A DNA stretch of 64,000 nt from NCBI GenBank assembly GCA_032139905.1, contig JAQJDB010000007.1, forward strand, positions 372,001 to 436,000, in the 5' to 3' direction. The translations under genes were made by a program, and so were the position numbers. Shown here piece by piece: positions 6,705 through 15,134 of the stretch; the first letter of the stretch is position 1; each line of letters begins with the position of its first letter. This stretch comes from Nitrospira sp. MA-1 (lineage in GTDB: Bacteria > Nitrospirota > Nitrospiria > Nitrospirales > UBA8639). The notes under the pieces were generated by a model, which was not told where the DNA came from, made no database searches, and saw only the letters and a list, made by a program, of their open reading frames with translations.

Positions 6705-9329
6705 ATGGGATTAAAGGAATATCAAGGTAAACGTCACTTTGAGAAAACCCCGGAACCCCATGGGACGGCCTTCCGGAAAAAGAGCTCTTCGTTTGTTGTC
6801 CATAAACATGCGGCAAGCCGGTTGCATTACGATTTCAGGCTTGAGCTGGACGGGGTGTTAAAAAGTTGGGCCGTTCCGAAAGGTCCCAGTTTATTCCCTT
6901 CCCTCAAGCGTCTGGCCGTTCATGTTGAGGATCACCCCGTCGAATATGGATCATTCGAAGGAACCATTCCCAAAGAAGAATATGGCGGAGGGACGGTCAT
7001 GGTATGGGATCGCGGGCAATGGGTACCTCAAGGAGATCCCCAGTATTCCTACGACCGGGGACGAATGAAATTTCTGTTAAAAGGCCAAAAGCTGAAAGGG
7101 GGATGGAGCCTGGTTCGGATGGGAGGGGCAAAAGCCAAAGAAGAAAAAAACTGGTTGCTGATTAAAGAAAAGGATTCGGAAGCCCTCCGAGGGAAACATT
7201 CCGATATTATTGACATGGCCCCCGGGAGTGTTGCCACCGGACGATCATTGGAAGAGATTGCCGGGGTGAATCAAGAAAAAAGAAGGAAGAACCCGGCTTC
7301 CCAACGGGAGCCGAAAAACAACCGTTCAACCAAAAGCCGTTCCTCCCGTACTCCTTCACGAAAAAATATGATTTCCGGAACTTCCCGTGTCCCTGATCCG
7401 TCAGACCTTCCTTCCGCCGTGTCCTCTTCCCAACCCGCAACCTTTCATCCTCAGTTGGCGACTTTGTTCAAAACTTCACCTGAAGGGGAGGATTGGCTGC
7501 ACGAGATCAAGTTCGATGGGTATCGTATTGTCAGCATGGTTAAAAATGGAAGAATTCGCCTGTTGACCCGAAACGGTAAGGATTGGACAAAAAAATTTCC
7601 CGACATTGCCGGAGCGCTGAAGGCATTGCCGGTTCAACAGGGTATCCTTGACGGGGAGGTCGTCGTACTCCGATCGAACGGCACCTCCGATTTTCAGGCC
7701 TTGCAAAATGTCTTGAAGGGTGAAGCCTCCGACCCTCTGGTCTACTTTGTGTTCGATCTACCCTACTGCGAAGGGTATAACCTGTGTCGGACCCCGCTCA
7801 TCAAGCGCAAAGAACTGTTATGGGAATTCATCAAAGCTTTTCCGGAGAAAGCGGCCGCTCACGTCCGTTACAGCGATCATATTCAGGGTCAGGGAGAACG
7901 AACATTCGAACAGGCCTGTCGACGGGCCTTGGAAGGGATCATCAGCAAAAATGCCATGAGCCCCTATCGGCAAGCCCGTTCCAAGCATTGGGTTAAAGTC
8001 AAGTGTCATCACCGGCAGGAATTTGTCATCGGCGGGTATACCAACCCTTCAGGATCCAGAAAATTTTTCGGAGCACTGCTATTGGGCTATTATGATAAGG
8101 AGGGACACTTACAATATGCTGGCCGGGTGGGCACCGGTTTTACCCACCAACGCCTTTCACGTATTTATGCGCTTCTGGCCAAGCGAGCTCAGTCCCATCC
8201 TCCATTTGCCCGGCTGCCTTCGGACAGAAACATTCGGGAGGTGCATTGGGTACATCCCGAGCTTGTTGCCGAGGTAGAATTTTTTGAATGGACACGCGAC
8301 GGCATATTGCGCCATCCTTCGTTTGTCGGTCTCCGTGAAGATAAACCGGCAAAAGAAATTATTAAAGAGACTCCACACCCTGTGAACAATATTCTTTCCG
8401 AACCACTCAAACCTTCCAACCGGCGATCCAAGGCCTCGCCCGATATCTCTACGGAAAAGCCGGCGCTGGCGCTTACGCATCCTGAAAGGATCCTGTATCC
8501 TCAGCAGGGCATCACGAAACGGAATCTGGCGGAATTTTATCAACAGATCGCCAAGTGGGTGTTGCCTCATGTGGCCGGCCGGCCGCTGACCCTGGTGCGG
8601 TGTCCTGAGGGTTCTCAAAAAAAATGTTTCTATCAAAAACATGCCTCGGGATCTCTTCCGGATTCCGTGCACCGCATTCTGATCCGGGAAAAAGAAACGA
8701 AAACAAAGAACACTTATCTGGTAATTGACGATGTGAAAGGGCTAATCGCTTTGGTGCAAATGGGCGTATTGGAAATTCATCCGTGGGGATGCCGGAAGGA
8801 TCGAACGGATCGACCTGATCGCCTGGTCCTCGACCTGGACCCCGGTCCAGGGGTGAAATGGGAACAGCTGGTTGAAGGAGCCCATGTGTTAAAAAAACGG
8901 CTCTCGGGGGATGGTATAGAAAGTTTTGTGAAAACCTCGGGAGGAAAGGGATTACATGTCGTGGCCCCCTTGACGCGCCGTGCCACGTGGGACCAGTTGA
9001 AGCAGTATACTCGGAGACTGGCGATGGAAACCGCCCGGACGCATCCCTCGGGATTTGTGGCCACGATGAGCAAAGCCAAACGAAAAGGGAAAATATTTAT
9101 TGATTATCTTCGTAACAGTTTCGGGGCCACTTCTATTGCCACCTATGGCACTCGAGCTCTCCCCGGAGCGCCTGTGTCAACCCCGGTGAATTGGGATGAA
9201 CTCTTTTCTATCTCCGGATCCCAGGTCTTTACTCTCACCACTCTCCCTCAACGCCTTCAAAATCTGAGGGCCGATCCCTGGAAGGGATTTTTTGATCTTC
9301 GGCAGACACTCTCTCGATCCCTTATCTAA
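6705..9329 (+). CDS. ligD: DNA ligase D (phosphoesterase-ligase-polymerase)
   Basis: 874 residues with all three LigD modules. The 3'-phosphoesterase is at about 1-160 (His33/His35, His41, Asp43 and Arg45 in HKHAASRLHYDFRLE). A basic linker follows at 190-235. The ATP-dependent ligase is at about 245-560, with nucleophile Lys269 in EIKFDGYR and GILDGEVV. The primase-polymerase is at about 590-870 (THPERILYP; metal-binding LDLDPGPG; TSGGKGLHV). This PE-LIG-POL order is the Pseudomonas-like arrangement rather than the mycobacterial POL-PE-LIG order. It seals and fills in Ku-bound breaks. No frameshift or lost key residue was seen. Confidence 0.96.
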   Translation: MGLKEYQGKRHFEKTPEPHGTAFRKKSSSFVVHKHAASRLHYDFRLELDGVLKSWAVPKGPSLFPSLKRLAVHVEDHPVEYGSFEGTIPKEEYGGGTVMVWDRGQWVPQGDPQYSYDRGRMKFLLKGQKLKGGWSLVRMGGAKAKEEKNWLLIKEKDSEALRGKHSDIIDMAPGSVATGRSLEEIAGVNQEKRRKNPASQREPKNNRSTKSRSSRTPSRKNMISGTSRVPDPSDLPSAVSSSQPATFHPQLATLFKTSPEGEDWLHEIKFDGYRIVSMVKNGRIRLLTRNGKDWTKKFPDIAGALKALPVQQGILDGEVVVLRSNGTSDFQALQNVLKGEASDPLVYFVFDLPYCEGYNLCRTPLIKRKELLWEFIKAFPEKAAAHVRYSDHIQGQGERTFEQACRRALEGIISKNAMSPYRQARSKHWVKVKCHHRQEFVIGGYTNPSGSRKFFGALLLGYYDKEGHLQYAGRVGTGFTHQRLSRIYALLAKRAQSHPPFARLPSDRNIREVHWVHPELVAEVEFFEWTRDGILRHPSFVGLREDKPAKEIIKETPHPVNNILSEPLKPSNRRSKASPDISTEKPALALTHPERILYPQQGITKRNLAEFYQQIAKWVLPHVAGRPLTLVRCPEGSQKKCFYQKHASGSLPDSVHRILIREKETKTKNTYLVIDDVKGLIALVQMGVLEIHPWGCRKDRTDRPDRLVLDLDPGPGVKWEQLVEGAHVLKKRLSGDGIESFVKTSGGKGLHVVAPLTRRATWDQLKQYTRRLAMETARTHPSGFVATMSKAKRKGKIFIDYLRNSFGATSIATYGTRALPGAPVSTPVNWDELFSISGSQVFTLTTLPQRLQNLRADPWKGFFDLRQTLSRSLI

Positions 9330-9381
9330 TTTCCAAAAACGAATTCATGCGCTTGCGTGAAGGGGACCTCTCCGATGCCGT

Positions 9382-9675
9382 TCATTTTTTCTTTCGGGCA
9401 CGCGTCTCAGCGGCCTTCCTGGCAGAGGCGGATTTGGCGGAGGCCGATCGTGAGGCCGAGGCTTTTCCGCCTTTTTTAGCCGGAGCTGTGTTCATTCCTT
9501 TTCCCCGACCGGATCCCCCTGGTTTCTTTCCTCCACCGGTCATTTTATTCACGGTAGCCCATGCACGTCGTTCCGCTTCGTCCTCCGATACGCCTCGCTT
9601 TTCATATCCTTCTTCAATTTTTTGCGCCTGACGTTTTTGTTTTCCGGTGTATTTGGATTTGTCTCCTCGTGGCAT
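9382..9675 (-). CDS. Small basic protein beside NHEJ genes
   Basis: 97 residues, strongly basic. The N-terminal half (MPRGDKSKYTGKQKRQAQKI, then GYEKRGVSEDEAERRAWATVNK) matches a widespread small family often labelled plasmid stabilization protein on weak grounds. The C-terminal half is a low-complexity Lys/Ala/Ser/Gly tail (KKGGKASASRSASAKSASAR), resembling histone H1-like or DNA-coating tails. AAGGAGGGTCTC precedes the ATG. It is convergent with ligD, 52 bp away. Nucleic-acid binding is likely from composition; a link to end joining is only suggested by position. Confidence 0.8.
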   Translation of the reverse strand: MPRGDKSKYTGKQKRQAQKIEEGYEKRGVSEDEAERRAWATVNKMTGGGKKPGGSGRGKGMNTAPAKKGGKASASRSASAKSASARKAAETRARKKK

Positions 9676-9790
9676 GAGACCCTCCTTGTTTTTGACAGAG
9701 CCAGGGATTTCGTCAATGGTGCCACAGAAACCGAATATCCGGACGGGATCTCCTTCAGGAAATCCCCATCTGGAAGGTGCGCCGGTCAGG

Positions 9791-10399
9791 TTATTGTATG
9801 GGTTCAGCCGAGATGACGTGAAATTCTTTTTTCTGTGTCACCAACGCTTCAACTTTATCGCCCTTCTTCAATTCGCCTGATTGTTTGGCAGATTGGTCCA
9901 GCCGCAGACGGATTTCTTTGCCGGAATTATCCCGGACGTAATACACATTTCCATCAACTTCGGAAATTTCTCCTTGAATAGTTCTTGTGAATTGTTCCTG
10001 TGAGGATGATGATTGAGAAGAAGATTGCGCTTGCATGGATCCTCCGCCTTGTTGTGCGGAAGCTGCAGTGGAATCCCCATCCTTCTTGACGGAAACCACA
10101 TCATACGTTTCTTCCCCCTGGGGGATCTTGGCTTGAATTTTGTCACCTTCTTTGGGCTGTTTCCCTTGAAATGCCTTCTCACCTAGGTGAAGCCGGATTG
10201 TCTCGCCTTTATCATTTTTGATGGTAAACACGTCGCCTTCGACTTTTTCCACCGTGCCTTTCACCGTTGCCATCTGATTCTGTTGTTGACTGGTTTGGTC
10301 CGATGGTTGTTGCATCTGATCGCTGGCAGCATGAAGGGTGGCGACGAAACCCAGGGTAAGGACAAACGTCGGAGCGGCAAATTTCCATATAGGATTCAT
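9791..10399 (-). CDS. Secreted double-repeat OB-like protein
   Basis: About 202 residues from ATG 10399, preceded by AAGGGG. The signal peptide (FAAPTFVLTLGFVATLHA) is followed by a Gln/Ser linker and two copies of a small beta unit. These are VKGTVEKVEGDVFTIKNDKG with EGDKIQAKI, and IQGEISEVDGNVYYVRDNSG with KGDKVEALVTQKKEFHVISAE. The second unit is also the better preserved part of the decayed copy at 19821-20225. The shared promoter element lies upstream (10446-10488) and overlaps the stop codon of the BrkB gene. A periplasmic binding or stress role is inferred from company, not from motifs. Confidence 0.85.
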   Translation of the reverse strand: MNPIWKFAAPTFVLTLGFVATLHAASDQMQQPSDQTSQQQNQMATVKGTVEKVEGDVFTIKNDKGETIRLHLGEKAFQGKQPKEGDKIQAKIPQGEETYDVVSVKKDGDSTAASAQQGGGSMQAQSSSQSSSSQEQFTRTIQGEISEVDGNVYYVRDNSGKEIRLRLDQSAKQSGELKKGDKVEALVTQKKEFHVISAEPIQ

Positions 10400-10445
10400 A
10401 ACACGACCCCTTGTGTGTGAGAAAAATGAACTGAAGTGAACTGTC

Positions 10446-10488
10446 AAGGTAAAGCGAAAGGCAAATACGCACAACTGTCAAAAACCCT
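10446..10488 (-). promoter_or_regulatory. Shared AGGGTT-N5-CAGTT promoter, site 1
   Basis: On the minus strand AGGGTT (10488-10483) is followed five bases later by CAGTT and, 36-37 bases from the first A, by TTACCT/TACCTT as a weak -10. The predicted start of transcription lies about 38 bases before ATG 10399. TTGACA is embedded in the element. Confidence 0.6.
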
Positions 10489-11507
10489 CATTGACCCAAA
10501 CGTGCTGAGGAACGTGGCGAAGAAGGGTGGGTTTCAGCTGTCCGACCCAGAGTATCTGCCGAGTAGGCTTGGCGTTGGCCCATCGGTTCGGGTTCACCCT
10601 CCGTCGTGTCAGCCCGCGTCTGTCGTTCCATTTCCGAATTAATTTCGGCTCCGACCATGACGATGAATGCGGTCAACCAGAACCACATCAGCAGAATGAC
10701 TGCCGCGCCGAGTGACCCGTACGTCTGGTTGTAACTGCTGTAATCATTCGCATAGATAGCAAAGGCCGACGATCCCACTATCCACATCAATGTGGCGATT
10801 CCGGCTCCCCATGACACCCATTGCCATCTCGGGTAATTCCGGCAGGGCGCATACCGGTACAGGATGGCCAATCCTCCCATGACGATCATGGCCAGGAGCG
10901 GCCAACGAATGAGAGAGAGGGCCGTTTGCATTTTCTGGCCGAATCCCAGCGCGTGCAATACTGCCGGCAGCAGGGTAATGAGAAAAAGAGTCAGAATGAC
11001 GAAAATTAAACCTCCAACCGTTAATCCTAATGCCAGCGCGGTAACCTTGATGAAACTCCGTTCTTCTTCTTCATTGTAGGCAATGTTCAGGGACGTGATC
11101 ATAGCAGCCATGCCTTTGGACGCACTCCAAATCGCAAAGAACAATCCCCCGATCGCTCCAAAACTTAAAGCCGATTCCCCGCTGGTTGAAATAGTTGTCA
11201 GCTGCTCTTGGATAAGAGTTTGGGTGTCATGCGGAAGAAAGGAACTCAGAGAAGTAATCTGTTGCTGGATATCAGAGGCCTCGGTAAACAGTCCATACAG
11301 CGAGACAATGGCGGCCAGCGCCGGAAAGAGCGCGAGGACGGCATAAAACGCCACTCCTGCGGCGACAATCGAAACGTTATCCTGTGAGATCTGATCCTTC
11401 AGGCGCAGGAGGATGTCCCACCATCCCGCATTGGGGATTTGACTGGGCTGAGTAGCATTTCGGCCTCTTGTGCCGGACTTCTGTTCAGCTGTGTTGTCTC
11501 GGGACAT
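10488..11507 (-). CDS. YihY/BrkB family membrane protein
   Basis: 339 residues. The core (ALFPALAAIVSLYGLF, SLSFGAIGGLFFAIWSASKGM, then NIAYNEEEERSFIKVTALALGLTVGG) with about six transmembrane helices and the late YGSLGAAVILLMWFWL segment defines the YihY/virulence factor BrkB family. The old assignment of this family to RNase BN is wrong, and its transport function is unsettled. Both ends are polar and probably cytoplasmic. It appears to be the last gene of the minus-strand set 13423-10488, separated from the DUF3618 gene by 100 bp. Confidence 0.9.
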   Translation of the reverse strand: MSRDNTAEQKSGTRGRNATQPSQIPNAGWWDILLRLKDQISQDNVSIVAAGVAFYAVLALFPALAAIVSLYGLFTEASDIQQQITSLSSFLPHDTQTLIQEQLTTISTSGESALSFGAIGGLFFAIWSASKGMAAMITSLNIAYNEEEERSFIKVTALALGLTVGGLIFVILTLFLITLLPAVLHALGFGQKMQTALSLIRWPLLAMIVMGGLAILYRYAPCRNYPRWQWVSWGAGIATLMWIVGSSAFAIYANDYSSYNQTYGSLGAAVILLMWFWLTAFIVMVGAEINSEMERQTRADTTEGEPEPMGQRQAYSADTLGRTAETHPSSPRSSARLGQ

Positions 11508-11607
11508 AATCTAGCCTCGTGTTGTAAAAATGTGGTCCGACAGGAAAAATATTAAAACTGTCCTTTGGCGCACCGGCTTATGCAACTCTTTATGCGGTGC
11601 TCCTCCT

Positions 11608-12489
11608 TCAATTCATGCCGACCTGTTCTTTGATGGTCTCTGCCGCAACCCGCTGCGCCTCAGCAGCGGCTTCTTTGGCCTTCGGCATGATCTCCCTGGC
11701 AGTTGCTTTCGCTTCCTCCAGCAACCGGTCGCGGGTTTCCCCCATCCATTGATCTTCCTTTTCAGACCGGGGCAGGGAAAGGCCGATAGCTGTCCCCATG
11801 GCTAAAGTTACGGCTCCGATGGTCAGAGGGCTCTCCTGCATATAGCGGAACAATTCATCCTTCATACGTTCGCCACCCTCGCGTGTGCGCTCTTGGATTT
11901 CATCTGACCGGTGGGATGCCTTTTCTTTCCAATCTTCCAATGATTCTTGTGCCTGGTCTGTCCATTCTGAAATCTGTTCCCGTGCCTGTTGCCCCGAGGT
12001 CTGTGCTCTTGCCTTAATGGCGTCCAGGGGGGATCTTCCCCGCCGGGATCGTTGACGGGGAATCCGCCCGGCTTCGCTTTCGGGAGCATAATCCGGCCAC
12101 TCTTCATAGGGATCAAGGGAGTACTCATCGCCATATCGGTCCCTTCCAAATCTGCCTCTGGCTGATGAGGAAGTGCCGGCCTGCTTCATCATCCATAGGA
12201 GACCCACGCCAATAAGGGCGGCAGGTAGAGGGTTGTTCAGGACCCGTTCCACCAGGATGGATTGCCATTGGTTCACCTTCACACGGGCATTTTCTTTTAC
12301 CGTTTCGACTTTATCCATAGCTGCGGTTTTGACCTGTTCCTTGATAGTTTCCGGGGACAGACGTTCTTGAAGTGTATGAACCGTCCCATCCAATTCCGCC
12401 CTCGTTACTCGAATTTGTTCGCGAAGCCGGGCAGGATCTTCAATCTTTTTCGATTCCAGTGCATTTAATTGAGTACGTTGGTCGTCCAC
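11608..12489 (-). CDS. DUF3618 domain-containing protein
   Basis: 293 residues. The GTG start at 12489 is chosen because AAAGGAGACC sits just before it. DUF3618 occupies residues about 18-60 (RLREQIRVTRAELDGTVHTL, LSPETIKEQ). A hydrophobic helix (NPLPAALIGVGLLWMM), a long charged helical region and a second helix (LTIGAVTLAMGTAIGLSLP) follow. Its first 25 bp overlap the end of the holin-like gene, so translation is probably coupled. DUF3618 genes commonly sit beside DUF1469 genes, as here. Probably an inner-membrane scaffold; a paralogue without the head is at 3098-3709. Confidence 0.9.
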   Translation of the reverse strand: MDDQRTQLNALESKKIEDPARLREQIRVTRAELDGTVHTLQERLSPETIKEQVKTAAMDKVETVKENARVKVNQWQSILVERVLNNPLPAALIGVGLLWMMKQAGTSSSARGRFGRDRYGDEYSLDPYEEWPDYAPESEAGRIPRQRSRRGRSPLDAIKARAQTSGQQAREQISEWTDQAQESLEDWKEKASHRSDEIQERTREGGERMKDELFRYMQESPLTIGAVTLAMGTAIGLSLPRSEKEDQWMGETRDRLLEEAKATAREIMPKAKEAAAEAQRVAAETIKEQVGMN

Positions 12490-12857
12490 TGTTTGGTCTC
12501 CTTTAAACTGTCTATGGTTTTTTGCGGAGCAGGATCCATGGTTTTCAGATCGCTGATTCCTTTGTGAATCAATGCGTAGCCGATCCCCACAACGGTTAGT
12601 CCAACAATCAGCGCCGAAGCCCAGGCGGGTATGATTAATGCCAGGGCGAGAGTGGCCGCACCTAAAAGAACCAGTAATCCGGCATAGGCCAGCGCTCCAC
12701 CTACTGCAATAAATCCCACATCTTTTCCTGCCTGTTTGGCCTTTTGGGACATTTCCAGCTTCAAAAGCTGCAGTTCCTGCTGAATGAGGATTTTTGTTTC
12801 GTTCACCAGGTCACGGAAGAGATCACTAAGTGGTCGTTCTTCCTGATATAAATTCAT
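12465..12857 (-). CDS. DUF1469 / phage-holin-like family protein
   Basis: 130 residues. An N-terminal amphipathic helix (LSDLFRDLVNETKILIQQEL, LLKLEMSQKAKQAGKDVG) is followed by two tight transmembrane helices (GGALAYAGLLVLLGAATLAL; LIVGLTVVGIGYALI) and a short C-terminal tail. This is the putative actinobacterial holin-X / DUF1469 family, which despite its name is usually chromosomal and linked with DUF3618. AAGAAGGAGTATG precedes the ATG. It overlaps the next gene by 25 bp, and no lysin or phage genes are near. Confidence 0.88.
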   Translation of the reverse strand: MNLYQEERPLSDLFRDLVNETKILIQQELQLLKLEMSQKAKQAGKDVGFIAVGGALAYAGLLVLLGAATLALALIIPAWASALIVGLTVVGIGYALIHKGISDLKTMDPAPQKTIDSLKETKQWTTNVLN

Positions 12858-12907
12858 AACATACTCCTTCTTATGGTCTCATTGATGTGAAAAAGAGGAT
12901 TTCCCCT

Positions 12908-13423
12908 TTACATGGTTGGCGCGGCAGGAGTAGTTGTCGCCGAGGGTTCTTCCCTCCGGAACGATTCCTGCCGTCCATAGGATGAAGATTCGTCAATCCT
13001 TCGATCTCGGGAACTCTTTAAAAATCTTCCGGCGACAAGCCCCAACATAAAAGCCCCCCCTAAAAACGCTTCCGGATGGCGGCGGGCAAACATTTCAGTC
13101 TCGTTCAGCAATTCTCCGACATCACGGGAATCGAAATATTGCACCATGCGATCCATTTGCTCCGCCGCCCGATCCGCATATTGGGCGACGCTATCCTTAT
13201 GCTGATCCCGCAGAGTTTGACTCGTTTGACGCACGGCTTCGATCAGCCCGCTGAGTTCTCCTACTCCCTTCTGTTTCTGTGTCTCCAGCGTGCTCTTAAC
13301 TTTGCCTTGTGCCTGGCTCGCCAATTCGGAACCCTGCGCACGAACCTGCTCTCCTACCTCACTTGCTTTTTCCTGAACTTGTTTCCCGATCTCTTGCGCT
13401 TTTTCCTTCATGTCATTTGCCAT
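12908..13423 (-). CDS. Helical stress protein with one membrane anchor
   Basis: About 171 residues from ATG 13423, with GGAGACC as ribosome site. Residues 1-60 are an alanine/glutamine/lysine-rich helix of repeated EKA/QVQEKA units, similar in composition to LEA-like and CsbD-like proteins. A middle helical region (RQTSQTLRDQHKDSVAQY) leads to a hydrophobic helix (HPEAFLGGAFMLGLVAGRFL) and a polar tail. It is the first gene of an apparent four-gene minus-strand set running through DUF1469 and DUF3618 to BrkB, with a shared promoter element upstream. No enzymatic motif is present. Confidence 0.82.
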   Translation of the reverse strand: MANDMKEKAQEIGKQVQEKASEVGEQVRAQGSELASQAQGKVKSTLETQKQKGVGELSGLIEAVRQTSQTLRDQHKDSVAQYADRAAEQMDRMVQYFDSRDVGELLNETEMFARRHPEAFLGGAFMLGLVAGRFLKSSRDRRIDESSSYGRQESFRREEPSATTTPAAPTM

Positions 13424-13811
13424 TACGGTCTCCTTCCAATGAAAAGAAAATTCCCTCGAATGATAAATTCCAACTGGCATCTCCAGCCGTGCTGACTACT
13501 TATAAACAAAAGGGAGGATGTCGTGAACTGTCAACAACCCTTAATTTCCGCGAAATATCGAGGGCACCCATGCCAGGGTATTTCGGCTGGATCGGGGTAC
13601 GCCTCCAGCACCCCCGGCGGAGGATTGGGAAGACTCCTGCGGACTCTGCGGGAATACGGCCACAGGGGCAAAGATCCAGGTTGATCTTGTGATAGGTATT
13701 TCAGAAAGCAGACTGAACGGCTAATTCAAAACCCCACCGGTTTTTCTTTTATTTGGTGCCCGCCAGAACCTAGAGGTGTCCCCTCAACAAATTGACCATG
13801 AAACGGCGGAA
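13424..13811. other. Intergenic stretch before the envelope operon
   Basis: The part near 13499-13541 holds the operon promoter. The rest (13542-13811) shows no gene. A weak AAAACC/GGTTTT hairpin followed by T-rich sequence lies near 13727-13750, with no gene entering it on the plus strand. Confidence 0.4.
13499..13541 (-). promoter_or_regulatory. Shared AGGGTT-N5-CAGTT promoter, site 2
   Basis: On the minus strand AGGGTT at 13541-13536, CAGTT five bases later, and TATAAG at 13504-13499, exactly 37 bases from the first A. It lies about 95 bp before ATG 13423 and probably drives the envelope operon. Confidence 0.68.
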
Positions 13812-14959
13812 TTAATAAAGAAAAATGGCTGCCAAGGACGTACGGCCTGGCATCTTTTCCTGAGGGAGGGCATAAACCATGCCTTTTTTAATTAACGTTT
13901 GCACCACCGCAAAGTCCAGGATTTCCAGTGATTCGGCGGACTTTGTCGGGTCCGTTTCCACAAGGTTATGCATAAGGTCGATGCGCCCCCATTGTTGGAT
14001 GTTCCGGGCGACGAATAATGTTTGGACTTTTCCCTCGTGGGCTGCTAAAACCACGGTTTTGAGATCATGGGAAGCTTTGGTCGTACCCAAAAACTCTTCA
14101 CACTTGATCTTGGCCTCTTCTATGCCGTGATCGGCATCCGCTTTCACGACCGGCCAAATCTGCCGGTGCAATTCATGAAGGTTTTTTCATCAGCATTACC
14201 CGTGACCCCATCTTCTTTAATATGAGGGTAAGTATTGACGTCTTTGTAAATCGGAATCAAATATTCCACGCCCGTAAGATATAACGGGGCCTGCCCATCG
14301 TGAATGAATTCGTGTAGACCCTTTGCCACCTGTTGGAAAAATTGGGATATGCGGGATTTTGCTTCGTCATCCCCACCGCCCTGTCCATGAAACATGGCGG
14401 CCCGCTGGTCGCCGGCAATGGGAGCTTTGGTATGCCATTGCAAGGATTGCTCGCCGGCTGCCGTTTGATTGGCTTCCTCCATACTGAGGGGAATGTTTGG
14501 TATGAACAATTCCTGCAATCCATCCTGTGAGCCCTGGAAGAACCGGATATGGTTCTGACTAAGCGCGAGAAGATAAAACGTTCCTCCATACATGAACACG
14601 GGCAGGATGGGCTTCAGATAAAACCGGGATTCCACCATCGTGAGTTCAGGGAGACTGAGAGGCAGACGAAAAACCCGGTGAAAATCCTTCGCCACGTACA
14701 TGGCCAGTCCCTCATCCTGATGTCTCCAGAATTGCTCATCCTCCAGGAGTTTCAAGAGTGGTTCCAACCAGGTTCGAGCGTCTGCGCTCCTTATGCCCTG
14801 TTCCCTCAATTGCTGTTCCGTCTCTTTGAGAAGGTTTTTCAGGCGTATCGGGTCCTGTCGTGTTTCCGGTCCGGCGGGATGGGTCGGCATGAACAAGGAC
14901 ACGCATGGACTTTCCTTCTGTTCAAGAAGATCCCGTAGATCGTGAGTCGTGTTTGACAT
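13812..14959 (-). pseudogene. baeRF-like gene split by a one-base frameshift
   Basis: Two adjacent frames together encode about 383 residues resembling bacterial relatives of the archaeo-eukaryotic release factor (baeRF families). The N-part reads NTTHDLRDLLEQKESPCVSLFMPTH and ends with YLTGVEYLIPIYKDVNTYPH. The C-part reads HRQIWPVVKADADHG, then VVLAAHEGKVQTLFVARNIQQWG. The break is at a run of six A (14182-14187, minus strand). One extra A would give DEKNLHELHRQIWP and join both frames smoothly. This could be a sequencing error, a phase-variable tract, programmed slippage or a real recent mutation. ATG 14959 is preferred over GTG 14965. Function of the family is poorly known. Confidence 0.72.
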
Positions 14960-15134
14960 GGTCACCCTTTCGATGGTCCAAGAGGTGGGGGCTGCACGGT
15001 TGTCGTTTCAACGTAACACGTAAAATTTGAGCAGAAACCTGTTAATTTCCCTGAAGTCCTTTCTCTTCCCTACCTGACACGGAAGTATCACTCTTTACCG
15101 GCAGGTTTTGCAGGTGGTGAATACCACGGAAAAA

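Noticed and set aside
12465-12857. Holin-like gene as evidence of a prophage
   Set aside because: DUF1469 proteins are usually chromosomal partners of DUF3618, and no lysin, portal or integrase gene is near.
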